A stretch of 56,903 nucleotides of DNA from JAIBJN01 sp035461525 (lineage in GTDB: Bacteria > Actinomycetota > Thermoleophilia > Gaiellales > Gaiellaceae), in contig DATHVD010000007.1 of NCBI GenBank assembly GCA_035461525.1, positions 1 to 56,903 on the forward strand, read 5' to 3'. Made by a program: the position numbers and the translations under genes. Shown in pieces: positions 16,663 to 27,271 of this stretch; position 1 is the first letter of the stretch, and every line of letters starts with the position of its first letter. The notes beneath the pieces are model-generated. The model was given only the letters and a program-made list of their open reading frames with translations. It was not told the DNA's origin and searched no databases.

Positions 16663-18225
16663 CTACATGCGGAAGACGCCGAAGGTCGTCTCGGGGATGG
16701 GAGCGTTCAGCGCCGCCGAGATCCCGAGCGCGATCACCTTGCGGGTGTCGAGCGGGTCGATGATGCCGTCGTCCCAGAGGCGGGCGGTCGAGTAGTACGG
16801 GTTCCCCTCCCGCTCGTACTTCGCCCGGATCTCGTCCGGATCCTCGCGCCCGACCAGCGAGAGGACGGTCGCCGCCTGCTCGCCGCCCATGACGGAGATG
16901 CGCGCGTTCGGCCACATCCAGAGCTGGCGCGGCGCATAGGCCCGTCCGCACATCCCGTAGTTGCCCGCGCCGAACGAGCCGCCCGTGATGACCGTGAACT
17001 TCGGCACCTGCGCGCAGGCGACGGCGGTCACGAGCTTGGCGCCGTCCTTGGCGATCCCGCCGGCCTCGTACTCCTTCCCGACCATGAACCCGGTGATGTT
17101 CTGGAGGAAGAGGAGCGGGACGCGGCGCTTGCAGGCGAGCTGCACGAAGTGCGCGCCCTTCAGGGCCGACTCGGAGAAGAGGACGCCGTTGTTGGCGAGG
17201 ATGGCCACCGGGTAGCCCTCGATGCGGGCGAAGCCGCAGACGAGCGTCTCGCCGTAGAGCGCCTTGAACTCGTGCAGGCGGCTCCCGTCCACGAGGCGTG
17301 CGATCAGCTCGCGCACGTCGTAGCCCTTCGCGTAGTCGGTCGGGACGATGCCGTAGATCTCCTCCGGGTCGTAGAGAGGCTCCTCCGGCGGCTGCACGTC
17401 CCAGGGCGGGTCGGGCTTCCGCCGAGCGAGGTTGCGGACGATCTGCCGCGCGAGCGCCAGCGCATGCTCGTCGCCGACCGCGTAGTGGTCGGTGACGCCG
17501 GACGTCCGCGAATGGACGTCGGCGCCGCCCAGCTCCTCGGCGGTCACCTCCTCACCCGTGGCTGCCTTCACGAGCGGCGGGCCTCCGAGGAAGATCGTGC
17601 CAGTGCCGCGCACGATCACGGTCTCGTCGCTCATCGCGGGGACGTAGGCGCCGCCGGCAGTGCACGAGCCCATGACGACGGCGATCTGCGGGATGCCCTG
17701 CGACGACAGCACGGCCTGGTTGAAGAAGATCCGCCCGAAGTGCTCGCGGTCGGGGAAGACCTCGTCCTGCATGGGGAGGAACGCGCCGCCGGAGTCGACG
17801 AGGTAGATGCACGGCAGGTGGTTCTGCCCGGCCACCTCCTGCGCGCGCAGGTGCTTCTTAACCGTCAGCGGGTAGTACGTCCCGCCCTTCACCGTGGCGT
17901 CGTTGGCGACGATCATGCACTCCGCGCCCTCGACGACCCCGATCCCGGTCACGATTCCGGCGCCCGGCGCGTCGCCGTCGTAGACGTCCCAGGCCGCGAG
18001 GGCGTTCAGCTCGAGGAACGCGGTTCCCGGGTCGAGGAGCCGCTCGACGCGCTCGCGCGCGAGGAGCTTGCCGCGCTCGCGGTGGCGCTCGACCGCCTTC
18101 GGCGAGCGCTCGGCGGCCACCTGCTCGCTCCGCTCCCGCAACTCGCGGACGAGCGCTTCCATGCGCTCGCGGTTGGCGGAGTACTCCTCGGCCGCCCGGT
18201 CGGCCCGCGTGTCGAGCACAGCCAC
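16663..18225 (-). CDS. Acyl-CoA carboxylase beta subunit (methylcrotonyl-CoA carboxylase-like carboxyltransferase)
   Basis: Carboxyltransferase of 520 aa, two crotonase-like halves. Characteristic blocks are RHRERGKLLARERVERLLD, YYPLTVKKHLRAQE, YLVDSGGAFLPMQ, GSCTAGGAYVPAM and FLGGPPLVKAATGE. ADVHSRTSGVTDHYA follows, then NNGVLFSESALKGAHF and FLQNITGFMVGKEYE. The last two resemble MCC beta chains more than propionyl-CoA carboxylase. It would transfer carboxyl from the biotin of the alpha subunit at 9460-11088. The GTG start shares a base with the TAG stop of a 47-aa gene upstream (TAGTG), so translation is coupled. Confidence 0.93.
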   Translation of the reverse strand: MAVLDTRADRAAEEYSANRERMEALVRELRERSEQVAAERSPKAVERHRERGKLLARERVERLLDPGTAFLELNALAAWDVYDGDAPGAGIVTGIGVVEGAECMIVANDATVKGGTYYPLTVKKHLRAQEVAGQNHLPCIYLVDSGGAFLPMQDEVFPDREHFGRIFFNQAVLSSQGIPQIAVVMGSCTAGGAYVPAMSDETVIVRGTGTIFLGGPPLVKAATGEEVTAEELGGADVHSRTSGVTDHYAVGDEHALALARQIVRNLARRKPDPPWDVQPPEEPLYDPEEIYGIVPTDYAKGYDVRELIARLVDGSRLHEFKALYGETLVCGFARIEGYPVAILANNGVLFSESALKGAHFVQLACKRRVPLLFLQNITGFMVGKEYEAGGIAKDGAKLVTAVACAQVPKFTVITGGSFGAGNYGMCGRAYAPRQLWMWPNARISVMGGEQAATVLSLVGREDPDEIRAKYEREGNPYYSTARLWDDGIIDPLDTRKVIALGISAALNAPIPETTFGVFRM

Positions 18226-18368
18226 TACGCGCGGTCGGGGAGCCTGGCGAGGATCGCCTTGACGGCGCGGAGGATCTCCGCCTCGTCATGGGTGAACGAC
18301 TCCAGGTAGGAGGTCAGAGCGGCCCGGACGAGCCGCAACTCCTCGTCGTCGAGCAGGATCGTGTGCAT
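18225..18368 (-). CDS. Small helical protein coupled to carboxylase beta
   Basis: A 47-aa product with no membrane segment. It reads as two or three amphipathic helices (DDEELRLVRAALTSYLESF, then DEAEILRAVKAILARL). The codon pattern looks coding, and the TAG stop shares its last base with the GTG of the carboxylase beta gene, the coupling seen for real genes here. Actinobacterial acyl-CoA carboxylases often have small epsilon subunits next to beta. This protein is at the right place but lacks a recognisable epsilon signature, so the link is positional only. Confidence 0.65.
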   Translation of the reverse strand: MHTILLDDEELRLVRAALTSYLESFTHDEAEILRAVKAILARLPDRA

Positions 18369-18437
18369 CGGCGTAAGCCTACGCCCTCCGTCCGCCGACG
18401 GCTGGAAAGCGCGGCCCTCGACCGCTACGGTGTTCGT

Positions 18438-19397
18438 ATGCGGCCGGGACCGGGGATGTGGGTTCTCTTTCTGCTTGCCCTCGGTCTGGGCGTAGCGTCC
18501 GTGGCCGAGGCGAAGCGGATCGTCGGGAACAACAGGCCCAACGTGCTCGAGGGGACGCCGAAGCGGGACACGATCCTGGGCCGCGGGGGCCGGGACGTTC
18601 TCTCCGGCCGCGGCGGGCGCGACGAGCTGCACGGCGGCAAGGGCGACGACATCATGCTCGGCGATGCCAGGGCCGACGTGCTCCGGGGCGGCGCGAAGAA
18701 CGACACCCTCCTCGGCGGCCGTGGGAACGACGATCTCTCCGGCGGCTGGGGCGCCGACGTCCTGGAGGGCGGCCCGGGGAACGACGTCCTCCGGGCCGAC
18801 GCGAACAACGGCCTCGTGGACTCCGTCGACTGCGGGCCGGGGAACGACGTCGCCGTCGTCCGGCGCGGGGACAGGGTCTTCAACTGCGAGACGGTCCGCC
18901 GCCTCAAGGGCCTCCGCCCCGGCGGCGTCCTGTCGCGCGGAGACGACGGCGCGGACAACCTCGGCGGCGGCGGCGGCCGGGATCTGATGGAGGGGCTCGG
19001 CGGCGACGACACCCTCAACGGCCACGCGGGGAACGACATCCTCTGGGGCAACGAGGGCGACGACGTGCTGATCGGGGACTTCGGGGGCGACTGGCTCATC
19101 GGCGGCCCCGGCAACGACACGCTCTACGGGGACTCCTACCTCAACGACTCGGCGGGTCGAGACCGTCTCTGGGCCGGGCCGGGCGCGGACACGCTTTACG
19201 GCGGCCCCGCCAACGACGAGCTGATCGCGGCCGACCCGGACGGCCAGATCGACCACCTCTACTGCGGGCCGGGGCGGGACCGGGCCGTTGTGCGCCCGGA
19301 AGACGTGTGGCACGACTGCGAGGTCGTCGTCAAGGTCGGCTGGCCCTCAGGAGCGCTCCCCCGCCCGGGCCTGGACGCCCTCCAGCGCCTCCCGTAG
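18438..19397 (+). CDS. Exported RTX-type calcium-binding repeat protein
   Basis: 319-aa secreted protein. A signal peptide (MWVLFLLALGLGVASVAEA) is followed by rows of glycine/aspartate nonapeptides of the haemolysin-type GGxGxDxLx pattern. Two sets run about residues 45-120 and 175-260, which fold as calcium-loaded beta rolls. The sets are separated by Cys-containing links (VDCGPGNDVAVV ... FNCE), and a similar link ends the protein (YCGPGRDRAVV ... HDCE). No enzymatic domain is visible, so it is a repeat-only surface or extracellular protein. Its last 51 nt overlap the 3' end of the convergent ATP-grasp gene. Confidence 0.88.
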   Translation: MRPGPGMWVLFLLALGLGVASVAEAKRIVGNNRPNVLEGTPKRDTILGRGGRDVLSGRGGRDELHGGKGDDIMLGDARADVLRGGAKNDTLLGGRGNDDLSGGWGADVLEGGPGNDVLRADANNGLVDSVDCGPGNDVAVVRRGDRVFNCETVRRLKGLRPGGVLSRGDDGADNLGGGGGRDLMEGLGGDDTLNGHAGNDILWGNEGDDVLIGDFGGDWLIGGPGNDTLYGDSYLNDSAGRDRLWAGPGADTLYGGPANDELIAADPDGQIDHLYCGPGRDRAVVRPEDVWHDCEVVVKVGWPSGALPRPGLDALQRLP

Positions 19398-20231
19398 GAG
19401 CAGGGCGACGACGACCGCCTCGAAGACGTCCCGGCCGTCGAGCGAGTAGGCGGCGGTGAACTCCGGCGCGCCGTTCACCTCGAGCACGCCGGCGCTTCCG
19501 TCGGGGCGGGGGATCAGGTCGACGCCGGCGAGGTCGGCCCCGACGGCGGCTGCTGCGGCCACCGCCAGGTCGCAGACGTGGGGCTGCGGGCGCAGCGGCC
19601 GGCGGGAGGCGCCGAGAGCGACGTTCGTGCGCCACTCGCCGGGCGCGGCCACCCGGCGCACGGCGCCGACGACGCGGCCCCCCGCGACGAGGATCCGCAG
19701 GTCGTGCCCGGCCGGCGGGACGAGCTCCTGGACGAGCGCGCCCTGCCGGCGGAACCACGCCTCCCGCCGGAGCCGGCCGAGCAGGCGGCCGAGGTCGTCC
19801 GGGTCGCCGCAGGCATGGACGTGCCGGCCGCGGCTCCCGAAGCGTGGCTTCACGACCAGCGGGTAGCGCAGCGTGGAGACGTCGTGGCGGCCCGAGGCCG
19901 CGCTCAGGTACGCCGTCTCCGGGTGCGGCAGACGGGCGCGGTTGAGGCGGAGAGCCGTGACGAGCTTGTCGTGGCAGGCCCGCACGGTCTCGGGCCCGTT
20001 GAGCACCGTCACCCCGCGTGCGCGCAGGCCGCGCAGCTTCGAGACGCCGGGCTCGATCCCGTCGAGCGCGGGCCGGACGTCGAGGTACGGGAGGACGAGG
20101 TCGCCCGGCCCGGCGCGGCTTGCCGCCTCGGGCGGAGTCACGACGGCGGCCTCGAGCCGGAGCCTGCGGGCCGCCTCGACGACGGCGTCCGGGACGGGCC
20201 CGCCCCGCCACGCGACCACGAAGAGCCTCAT
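19347..20231 (-). CDS. RimK-like ATP-grasp ligase
   Basis: ATP-grasp protein of 294 aa, close in size to RimK. The middle has NGPETVRACHDKLVTALRLNRARLPHP-type helices and LVVKPRFGSRGRHVHACGD, the phosphate-binding region with its lysine. LVQELVPPAGHDLRILVAGGRVVGAVRR is the adenine side. GVDLIPRPDGSAGVLEVNGAPEFTA carries the Mg-binding Asp, Glu and Asn residues. RimK-family enzymes join glutamate or other amino acids to proteins, cofactors or carrier proteins. No partner gene identifies the substrate. Start ATG 20231. Confidence 0.85.
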   Translation of the reverse strand: MRLFVVAWRGGPVPDAVVEAARRLRLEAAVVTPPEAASRAGPGDLVLPYLDVRPALDGIEPGVSKLRGLRARGVTVLNGPETVRACHDKLVTALRLNRARLPHPETAYLSAASGRHDVSTLRYPLVVKPRFGSRGRHVHACGDPDDLGRLLGRLRREAWFRRQGALVQELVPPAGHDLRILVAGGRVVGAVRRVAAPGEWRTNVALGASRRPLRPQPHVCDLAVAAAAAVGADLAGVDLIPRPDGSAGVLEVNGAPEFTAAYSLDGRDVFEAVVVALLLREALEGVQARAGERS

Positions 20232-20314
20232 GCCGCCGATCCTCCGGCAAGGCCCGGTGTCGATGGGGTCGACATCCGGTGCCGGAGCGGTGACGAGGCC
20301 GGCGGCCCCCCGGC

Positions 20315-20725
20315 TCAGCCTTCTTCGAAGGAGATGTCCTGCGCGCCCTGCCAGAGGACGGCGTGCCCGAGGGCAGGGAGCTGCTCCCGCCCCGCCTCGA
20401 CGCTGGCGAAGTGGTTGCCTGCGAGCTGCCCCATCTTGCTGGCGAAGCAGGTGGCCCCGTACGGGAAGAGGATCTCCACCTCCGAGACGCCGCCCGGGTA
20501 GAGGAGCAGCTCGCCCGCGGCCGGGTAGCTGTTGGCGTTCTCGGGGCCGAGGTCGAGGTCCATCTCCCAGCCGAGCGGGACCCACGCCGACTCCCCGCTC
20601 CAGCGGGCTTGCACGAGGCTGCTCCGGAGCGGCAGGAGGGTGCGGAGCGCGGCGATGGTCCGCGGCGCCTCGTCCTCGAGGAGGCGCGCCGTGAAGCGGA
20701 GGTCGCCGGCCGTGATCACGAGCAC
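20315..20725 (-). CDS. DUF3830 cyclophilin-like protein
   Basis: 136-aa protein matching the DUF3830 (cyclophilin-like fold) pattern: FTARLLEDEAPRTIAALRTLLPL, ARWSGESAWVPLG, PENANSYPAAGELLLYPGG, EILFPYGATCFASKMGQLAGNHFA. Biochemical function is unknown for this family, although relatives occur with amidohydrolase and transport genes. GTG 20725 is the first in-frame start. It lies 83 nt upstream of the ATP-grasp gene and is on the same strand, so cotranscription is possible. Confidence 0.82.
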   Translation of the reverse strand: MLVITAGDLRFTARLLEDEAPRTIAALRTLLPLRSSLVQARWSGESAWVPLGWEMDLDLGPENANSYPAAGELLLYPGGVSEVEILFPYGATCFASKMGQLAGNHFASVEAGREQLPALGHAVLWQGAQDISFEEG

Positions 20726-20781
20726 AGCGGCACGTTACACGGATCGTTTGGCATTTCGGCCGCGAGGGCACGAAGGCCGCC

Positions 20782-21057
20782 ATGAGCATGTGGATCGTCA
20801 TCGCGATCGTGCTCGTGGCCGTCCTCGCCGTCGCGGCGCTCGTCGCTGCGGTCGTTCGCTCGCGGGAGGAGCGGCGGCGCGAGAAGCTGCGGGCCGAGCG
20901 GGACGAGCACAGGGAGCAGGCGGAGCTGCAGGAGCTGCGGGCGAAGGAGCGCGAACGCGCCGCCCGCGAGGAGCTCGACCGCGCCGAGCGCGAGCGCGAG
21001 GCCGCGCGGGCGAACGCCCGGCGGGCCGACGAGCTCGACCCCGAGGGCGAGGACTAG
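20782..21057 (+). CDS. Small membrane-anchored coiled-coil protein
   Basis: 91 aa. It has an N-terminal transmembrane helix (IVIAIVLVAVLAVAALVAAVV) followed by a charged, Arg/Glu-rich helix (about residues 27-85) that should form a coiled coil. No family is recognised. GAAGG lies about 6 nt before the ATG. The gene is 52 nt upstream of the MMPL transporter and in the same direction, so it may be a scaffold or accessory for it. Confidence 0.7.
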   Translation: MSMWIVIAIVLVAVLAVAALVAAVVRSREERRREKLRAERDEHREQAELQELRAKERERAAREELDRAEREREAARANARRADELDPEGED

Positions 21058-21109
21058 GCGGCCGCTCCACTGGACGCGCCCGCCGGTAGGCAGGTAGCGT
21101 CCGGAGGCC

Positions 21110-23329
21110 GTGAGGGTTTCCACGGAGACGCTCGCCCGCGCAGCCGCTCGGCGCCCCTGGCGGACGCTCGGCGTCTGGGCGGTCGTGGTCGTGCTCTCGC
21201 TGGCGGTCGTCGCCACGCTCCTTGGGAGCGCGCTCACGACCGAGGGTGACGTCACGGTCGCAACCGAGTCGAAGCGGGCCGACGAGCTCCTCGCCGAGCG
21301 CCTGCCCCGGACTCAGGCCGAGCTCGACGAGGAGGTGACCGAGTTCGCCGTCGTCCGCTCCGACTCGCTCGACGCCGACGACCCCGCGTTCGGGGCCGTC
21401 GTGGAGGACCTCTCCGCGGCGATGCGCGCGGCCGGCGCCGTCGCGGTCACCTCGTACTACGAGACGGGCAGCGAGGCGCTCGTCTCCGTCGACGGCGACA
21501 CGGCGCTCCTCCTCGTCGCGCTCGGTCCCGAGCCGGAGGACGTCGTCGAGGACGTCGTCGCGGCCGTCGAGGATGCGGGCTCAACCCCGGGCTTCGAGGC
21601 CCGGATCACCGGCGAGTGGTCGGGCGGGATGGACTTCACGCAGCTCTCCCAGGACGACCTCGAGAAGGGCGAGCTCTTCTTCGGCCTCCCGGCCGCGCTC
21701 GTCATCCTCCTCTTCGTCTTCGGGACCGTCGTCGCGGGGCTCGTCCCGCTCGTACTCGCGCTGCTCGCGATCCTGGTTGCCGTCGCCCTGACGGCCCTCG
21801 TCGGCCAGGCCTTCGAGCTCTCGTTCTTCGTCGTGAACATGATCTCGGGGATGGGCCTCGCCCTCGGGATCGACTACTCCCTCTTCATCCTTTCCCGCTT
21901 CCGCGAGGAGCGCCTCGACGGCCGCGAGAAGATCGACGCGATCGTGACGGCGGGGGCGACGGCGAGCAGGGCGGTGCTCTTCTCGGGCATCGCCTTCATC
22001 CTCGCCATGGTCGGCATGGTTCTCGTGCCCGACACCATCCTCCGCAGCCTCGCCGTCGGCGCGATCCTCGTCGCCATCTGCGCCGTCGCCGGGGCTCTCA
22101 CGCTCCTGCCGGCGCTCCTGAGCCTGCTCGGCGACCGGGTGAACGCGCTCAAGCTCCCGCTCCTCGGCCGGAGCGCGGCCGGGGAGGCGGGGCGGGAGGG
22201 GCGCTTCTGGACCCGCATCGTCCACGCGGTCATGCGCCGCCCCTTTGCGTACCTCGCCGTCGCCGGCGGCCTCATGCTCGCCCTCGCCGTGCCCGTCGTC
22301 GACCTCAACATGGGCTTCTCGGGCATCGCCACGCTGCCCGACAGGTTCCAGTCGAAGCAGGGGTTCCTGCTCCTGAACGAGGAGTTCCCCGGCGAGACGA
22401 CGCAGCCCGTGACCGTCGTCGTCGACGGCGACCCGTCCGCGCCCGACGTGGAGGCCTCCCTGGCGCGCCTCGAGGAGGGGATCGCGTCCGAGCCGGCGTT
22501 CGGCCGGCCGCAGACGGCGGCGCAGGGCGAGGCCTCGCTCGCGGTCCTCACGTTTCCCGTGGCCGGAGACCCGACCGGCGAGACCGCGATCGACGCCGTC
22601 GAGCGGCTGCGCGCGGAGATCGTGCCGGCGGCGACGGAGGGGAGCGGGGCGGAGGCGCTCGTCACCGGCGGCACCGCCGAGGCGATCGACTACTTCGACC
22701 TCGTCGGCACCTGGCTGCCGCGGGTCTTCGTCTTCGTGCTCGGGCTGAGCTTCCTCCTTCTCACCGTCGCATTCCGCTCGATCGTCGTCCCGGCGACGGC
22801 GATCTGCATGAACCTGCTCTCCGTCGGCGCCGCCTACGGCCTGCTCGTGCTCGTCTTCCAGAAGGGCGTCGGCAACGAGATCTTCGGCTTCGAGCAGGTG
22901 GACACGATCGAGGCCTGGGTACCGCTCTTCCTCTTCTCCGTCCTCTTCGGGCTCTCGATGGACTACCAGGTCTTCCTGCTCTCGCGGATCCGGGAGCGCT
23001 ACTCGCAGACCGGCGACAACGCCGACGCGGTCGCGCACGGCGTCGGCACGACGGCGCGCATCATCACCGGCGCCGCGCTCATCATCATCGCCGTCTTCGC
23101 GGGCTTCGCCCGCGGCGACCTGATCATGTTCCAGCAGATGGGCTTCGGGGTCGCCGTCGCCCTCCTGCTCGACGCGACCGTGATCCGCTCGGTCGTCGTG
23201 CCCGCGACGATGACGATCCTCGGGCGCTGGAACTGGTACCTGCCCTCGTGGCTCGCTTGGATTCCGGACGTCCACGTCGAAGGGCACGAAGGGCCAGAGC
23301 CGCGGCCGGCGCCGACGCGCTCGTCCTAG
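21110..23329 (+). CDS. MMPL family RND transporter
   Basis: 739-aa proton-driven exporter of the MMPL/HAE2 group, used in actinobacteria for lipids, siderophores and other envelope molecules. Twelve helices are expected. The two transmembrane repeats carry the family motifs GIDYSLFILSRFREER (about residue 255) and FGLSMDYQVFLLSRIRERY (about residue 615), with large periplasmic porter domains after helix 1 and helix 7. Start GTG 21110. The stop shares one base with the next gene (TAGTG). Substrate unknown. Confidence 0.92.
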   Translation: MRVSTETLARAAARRPWRTLGVWAVVVVLSLAVVATLLGSALTTEGDVTVATESKRADELLAERLPRTQAELDEEVTEFAVVRSDSLDADDPAFGAVVEDLSAAMRAAGAVAVTSYYETGSEALVSVDGDTALLLVALGPEPEDVVEDVVAAVEDAGSTPGFEARITGEWSGGMDFTQLSQDDLEKGELFFGLPAALVILLFVFGTVVAGLVPLVLALLAILVAVALTALVGQAFELSFFVVNMISGMGLALGIDYSLFILSRFREERLDGREKIDAIVTAGATASRAVLFSGIAFILAMVGMVLVPDTILRSLAVGAILVAICAVAGALTLLPALLSLLGDRVNALKLPLLGRSAAGEAGREGRFWTRIVHAVMRRPFAYLAVAGGLMLALAVPVVDLNMGFSGIATLPDRFQSKQGFLLLNEEFPGETTQPVTVVVDGDPSAPDVEASLARLEEGIASEPAFGRPQTAAQGEASLAVLTFPVAGDPTGETAIDAVERLRAEIVPAATEGSGAEALVTGGTAEAIDYFDLVGTWLPRVFVFVLGLSFLLLTVAFRSIVVPATAICMNLLSVGAAYGLLVLVFQKGVGNEIFGFEQVDTIEAWVPLFLFSVLFGLSMDYQVFLLSRIRERYSQTGDNADAVAHGVGTTARIITGAALIIIAVFAGFARGDLIMFQQMGFGVAVALLLDATVIRSVVVPATMTILGRWNWYLPSWLAWIPDVHVEGHEGPEPRPAPTRSS

Positions 23330-23688
23330 TGCCGCGCTACCTCGTCGCCGCGAGCGTCGTGCTCGCCGTCTTCGTCGCGGCCGCTTCGCGCGAGCCCCTC
23401 ACGGGGATCCTGCCCGCCCTCGTCGTCCTCGTCCTCGCCGTCGCGGATCACCGCCTCTGGATCGCGCGCGGGCGGCCGTGGCACGACTGGTCGGTGATCC
23501 TCCTCCTGCTCCCGCCGATCCTCGCATCGGTGTGGATCGCCGTCGGCGGCCTCGCGACGGGCGGCGAGCGCTCCGACGAGGCCCGCCTCCTCCTCGAGGT
23601 CGGCCCCGGCGTCGCCCTCACCGGGCTCCTTTGCACCCTGATCTCCTACCACGGGCGCCACCACCCGCTCGAGGGCGACGAAGGCTAG
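23329..23688 (+). CDS. Small four-helix membrane protein
   Basis: 119 aa with four hydrophobic segments (YLVAASVVLAVFVAAA, ILPALVVLVLAVAD, WSVILLLLPPILASVWIAVGG, VALTGLLCTLISY) and a His-rich end (YHGRHHPLEG). No family is recognised. The GTG start shares a base with the MMPL stop, so it is likely translated with that transporter. Its stop and that of csoR on the other strand share one CTAG. Confidence 0.72.
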   Translation: MPRYLVAASVVLAVFVAAASREPLTGILPALVVLVLAVADHRLWIARGRPWHDWSVILLLLPPILASVWIAVGGLATGGERSDEARLLLEVGPGVALTGLLCTLISYHGRHHPLEGDEG

Positions 23689-23971
23689 TGCGTCCGCGCG
23701 AAGCGGTGGACGGCCTCGATGAGCTCGCGGCTCTTCTCCGCGGCCACCTCGGCGTCGCCCGACGTGAGCGCGCCTGCGACACAGTGTCCGACGTGGTCGT
23801 CGAGGATCTCGAAGGCGACGCTCTCGAGCGCCGTCGTGACGGCGCCGATCTGCGTGAGGACGTCGATGCAGTAGCGCTCCTCCTCGATCATGCGCTCGAT
23901 GCCGCGCACCTGTCCCTCGATGCGGTGCAGGCGCTTGGCGAGCGCGTCCTTGTCCTTGACGTAGCCGTGGG

Positions 23972-23975
<4 letters not shown>
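23685..23975 (-). CDS. csoR: CsoR-type copper-sensing transcriptional repressor
   Basis: 96-aa all-helical DUF156 regulator. The Cu(I) ligand set Cys-His-Cys is present: the Cys in EERYCIDVL, then His and Cys in DDHVGHCV. The DNA-binding face contains RLHRIEGQVRGIERM. Apo-CsoR represses copper-export genes and releases DNA on binding copper. It is the last gene of the copZ-phosphatase-copA-csoR run, and its ATG overlaps the copA stop by 4 nt (ATGA). The probable operator is at 27233-27249. Confidence 0.94.
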
Positions 23976-26073
<2,098 letters not shown>

Positions 26074-26077
<4 letters not shown>

Positions 26078-27021
26078 GTGGGCCACGCTTGCAGATACGC
26101 GGGGTACGGGTAGACGGCGAAACGGTCGATGATGGCGCCTGAGATGCCGACCGCCCGCCCGCGCAAGGCTTCCTGCGACGCCCGGAGGTAGAGGAAGCCG
26201 TGGGTCTCCCTCGCCGCGGCGCGCTCCGGGAATCCGGAGGGGCAGCGCGAGAGGGGATAGAGGGGAGCACCCCCGCCGCCGTTCACGACCTGGGTCAGGC
26301 CCTCCCGGGAGGCGAAGCGCTGGTAGTTGTGGTCGTGGCCCGCCAGGAGGAGCTTCACGCCGTGCCGCTCCAGCAAGGGGAGGACGTGCCTGCGCACCTG
26401 GCGGTCGCCCGTGAAGGCGCCGCAGCTGTAAGGCGGGTGGTGGATGGCCGCCACCTTCCACGGCGCCGTCGAGCGGGCGAGCACTCGCTCGAGCCAGGCG
26501 AGCTGCGGGCGGTCGATCGCCGTCGACGCGAGGACGAAGATCTCCACGTCGCCGACGAGGCGGCGGTAGTAGGGGCGGGGCATTTCGAGGAGCTCGAGCT
26601 CGTAGCGGCCGCGGTCGAGGCGGACGTCGTGGTTCCCGAGCGTCCCGGCGACGAGCAGGCCGGCGTCTGCAGCCCACCCGAAGGAGACCCGCCAGTTGCG
26701 GCGGAAGGCGCGCGGCCGCTCGGTGTAGTCGTTGTCCCCGAGCGTCACGAGGGCGTTCGCGGGGCGGTCGTCGGCGAACCGCTCCACGGCCGCGCCCAAG
26801 CGCAGCTCGGCGTCGCCGCCGACGCCGAAGTCGCCGATGACGAGGATTCCGGTGTCGGCCCGCGCCTGCCCGGCAAGCGCGAGCGTTGCGAGGCAGGCGA
26901 GTGCGACGGCGGCTGCCGTGCGGCGTCGCCGACCATGGGGACCGGGCCGCGTGGGAGAGTGCGCTCGGCCGGCGGCCGGCGGTGTGGGAGTCATCGCTCG
27001 CGGTCGGGGCGGGGCGCTCAC
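26074..27021 (-). CDS. Exported metallophosphoesterase (purple acid phosphatase-like) in copper operon
   Basis: 315-aa calcineurin-like phosphoesterase with a long basic N-terminus and a signal peptide (TAAAVALACLATLALAGQARA), so it acts outside the membrane. The dinuclear metal motifs are present in order: GDFGVGG, GDNDY, GNHD, then AAIHHPPYSCG and GHDHNYQR. GTG 27021 overlaps the copZ stop by 4 nt; ATG 26994 is an alternative. It lies between copZ and copA with overlaps on both sides, so it is part of the copper operon. A phosphatase is not a usual member of one. Substrate unknown. Confidence 0.88.
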
Positions 27022-27221
27022 TCGGCTTCGTAGCCCGCCTCGATGATCGCGGCGCGAAGAGCAGTGTCCTCGAGCCCGCGGCCCCGTACGGTCACGGTCT
27101 TGGTCTCGAGGTCGGCCTCGGCGACGTCGACGCCCGAGACGGCGCGGAGCTCACCCTCGACGGCGTTGACGCAGTGCCCGCAGGACATGCCGGGAACGCG
27201 GTAGACGGTGGTCTCTGTCAT
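27018..27221 (-). CDS. copZ: Copper chaperone CopZ-like heavy-metal-associated protein
   Basis: 67-aa ferredoxin-like HMA domain. The metal site is GMSCGHC near the N-terminus (MxCxxC), and the tail EAGYEAE is typical. It would carry Cu(I) to CopA. Start ATG 27221 has no clear ribosome-binding site, and a TATACT hexamer ends 8 nt before it, so the mRNA is probably leaderless or nearly so. It is the first gene of the copper operon. Confidence 0.93.
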   Translation of the reverse strand: MTETTVYRVPGMSCGHCVNAVEGELRAVSGVDVAEADLETKTVTVRGRGLEDTALRAAIIEAGYEAE

Positions 27222-27229
27222 CAGCGTCC

Positions 27230-27249
27230 AGTATACCCATAGGGGGTAT
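27230..27249 (-). promoter_or_regulatory. Copper promoter with CsoR-type operator
   Basis: Dyad ATACCC-ATA-GGGGGTAT (27233-27249) matches the AT-flanked G/C-run palindrome known for CsoR operators. On the minus strand it overlaps the -10-like TATACT (27235-27230) that ends 8 nt before the copZ ATG. A repressor bound here would block copZ. The site lies in a 50-nt gap shared with the divergent DUF47-pit genes, so copper could affect both directions. Confidence 0.75.
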
Positions 27250-27271
27250 TCCCTCCCGCCGAGGCTGTACG

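Noticed and set aside
18225..18368. Classic acyl-CoA carboxylase epsilon subunit
   Set aside because: Position fits, but the sequence lacks a recognisable epsilon C-terminal signature, so only the positional link is kept.
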